Shown here piece by piece: positions 5,271 to 5,869 of a stretch of 5,869 bases of DNA. The position numbers and the translations under genes are program-made. Positions within the stretch are counted from its first letter, which is position 1, and each line of letters opens with the position of its first letter. A model generated the notes under the pieces. That model searched no databases and was not told the origin of the DNA. It saw only the letters and a list, made by a program, of their open reading frames with translations. Origin of the DNA: Chloroflexota bacterium (lineage in GTDB: Bacteria > Chloroflexota > Dormibacteria > Dormibacterales > Dormibacteraceae); the NCBI GenBank assembly GCA_005880755.1, contig VBGV01000011.1:1-5869 (forward strand). The letters run 5' to 3'.

Positions 5271-5869
5271 TCTCCCGGTAGGTACTCCATCACTGCCAGC
5301 GCCGGCGCCTGGTTGAGCAGGGTCAGGCCTTCGAGCATGTAGCCGAACCATCCCGCGGCCGCCGCCGCACCGGCTAGCGGTGGGACCATTCGTTTGGGGC
5401 CGCGCACCTCTCGCATCGGTGCGTCGTCCTTGAGTCCGGCCAGGGTGCGCGCCTTGCTGATTCCCGCGTCGAGGCCGCCCAGCTCGTCGACGAGTTTGCG
5501 TTCCAGCGCCTGGCGCCCGGTCCACACCTTGCCCTGCGCGATCGGATCCACCTCATCGGGCGTCATCTTGCGAGAGCGAGCGACGATATCGACGAACGCG
5601 CGGTAGATCCGCTCGACGTCCCCGCGCACGAGGCTGCGCTCCTCGTCGGAGAACGGCCGCTCGTCGCTGTACAAAGTGACGCGGTCGCCGAAAGCGATCG
5701 TCTCCCGGTTGAAAAGCAGCTTCTGCCACATGGCGCCGGTGACGATCTTTCCAGTCAGGACTCCGATCGAGCCGGTCAGTGTGCTCGGCCGCGCGATGAT
5801 CCACGAGCCCGGGGTCGCGACGTAGTACCCACCTGACCCCGCGACCGCCCCCATCACGACCACCACCGG
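5261..5869 (-). CDS. sppA: Signal peptide peptidase SppA, C-terminal part (5' end outside window)
   Basis: This is a membrane-associated serine protease (family S49) that degrades leftover signal peptides and other membrane peptides. The frame remains open through the last base of the window, so the GTG at 5866 is not the real start. The visible part begins at the catalytic region MGAVAGSGGYYVA, with the expected nucleophile at Ser11 counted from that GTG, followed by STLTGSIGVLTG (28-39). Further conserved blocks are IYRAFVDIVARSRKMTPDEV (87-106) and QGKVWTGRQALERKLVDELGGLDAGI (111-136). The last 40 residues are Ala/Leu-rich and moderately hydrophobic. About 190 residues follow the serine, usual for SppA. 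The catalytic Lys and the N-terminal membrane anchor lie outside the window, so short (single-domain) and long (two-domain) forms cannot be told apart. A Lys replaces the common Gly in ALERGLVDELGG. Confidence 0.93.
   Translation of the reverse strand, partial: PVVVVMGAVAGSGGYYVATPGSWIIARPSTLTGSIGVLTGKIVTGAMWQKLLFNRETIAFGDRVTLYSDERPFSDEERSLVRGDVERIYRAFVDIVARSRKMTPDEVDPIAQGKVWTGRQALERKLVDELGGLDAGISKARTLAGLKDDAPMREVRGPKRMVPPLAGAAAAAGWFGYMLEGLTLLNQAPALAVMEYLPGDLT

Noticed and set aside
5178..5525. 115-residue minus-strand frame overlapping vapC and sppA
   Set aside because: It is Arg/Gly/Pro-rich shadow sequence in a different frame from the clear SppA coding sequence.

Overview
The window is GC-rich and densely coded. 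It holds six protein-coding genes, of which the first and last run off the ends. Three probable starts are TTG or GTG, and long antisense open frames are common, as expected in high-GC DNA. The XRE-TPR regulator type and the gene style suggest a high-GC soil or environmental bacterium, possibly Chloroflexota/Dormibacterota or an actinobacterial relative. That is an impression from family resemblance, not a placement. I see no rRNA, tRNA, CRISPR array, transposase or integrase.

Left part (2-3844, + strand): a 5'-truncated cytoplasmic regulator has an XRE-type helix-turn-helix followed by about eight TPR-like helical hairpins. After only 42 bp comes a very large gene for a fused alpha+beta E1 component of a thiamine-diphosphate 2-oxoacid dehydrogenase. 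The E1 keeps the catalytic Glu and His of the beta half. Its diphosphate motif begins GDA and ends DD instead of the textbook GDG...NN. No E2 or E3 partner lies in the window. The start of the E1 gene is uncertain: a hairpin covers the upstream TTG, and a good Shine-Dalgarno sequence lies downstream of it.

Middle (3845-4601): the E1 gene converges on a small two-helix membrane protein of the DUF3592 type on the minus strand. The roughly 106 bp between them are filled with a palindromic direct repeat built on GGYGCCAACGGT, with a 42-bp period, and a stem-loop just after the E1 stop. The 237 bp divergent region 4365-4601 holds no gene but carries the promoter/operator region of the next operon.

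Right part (4602-5239, + strand): a complete type II toxin-antitoxin operon has a VapB antitoxin (AbrB/MazE fold) overlapping by 13 nt a VapC PIN-domain RNase with all four acidic residues. Its control region contains four copies of GTAAAG/CTTTAC, two of them forming an inverted repeat over the ATG. A promoter is placed so that the antitoxin mRNA would be leaderless. VapC then converges on the C-terminal part of signal peptide peptidase SppA (minus strand, running off the right edge), with a 15-bp imperfect tandem repeat at the junction.

I found no clear new multi-gene system. The most interesting points are the DD-type fused E1 next to its TPR regulator, the VapBC operator architecture, and the palindromic 42-bp repeat between convergent genes.
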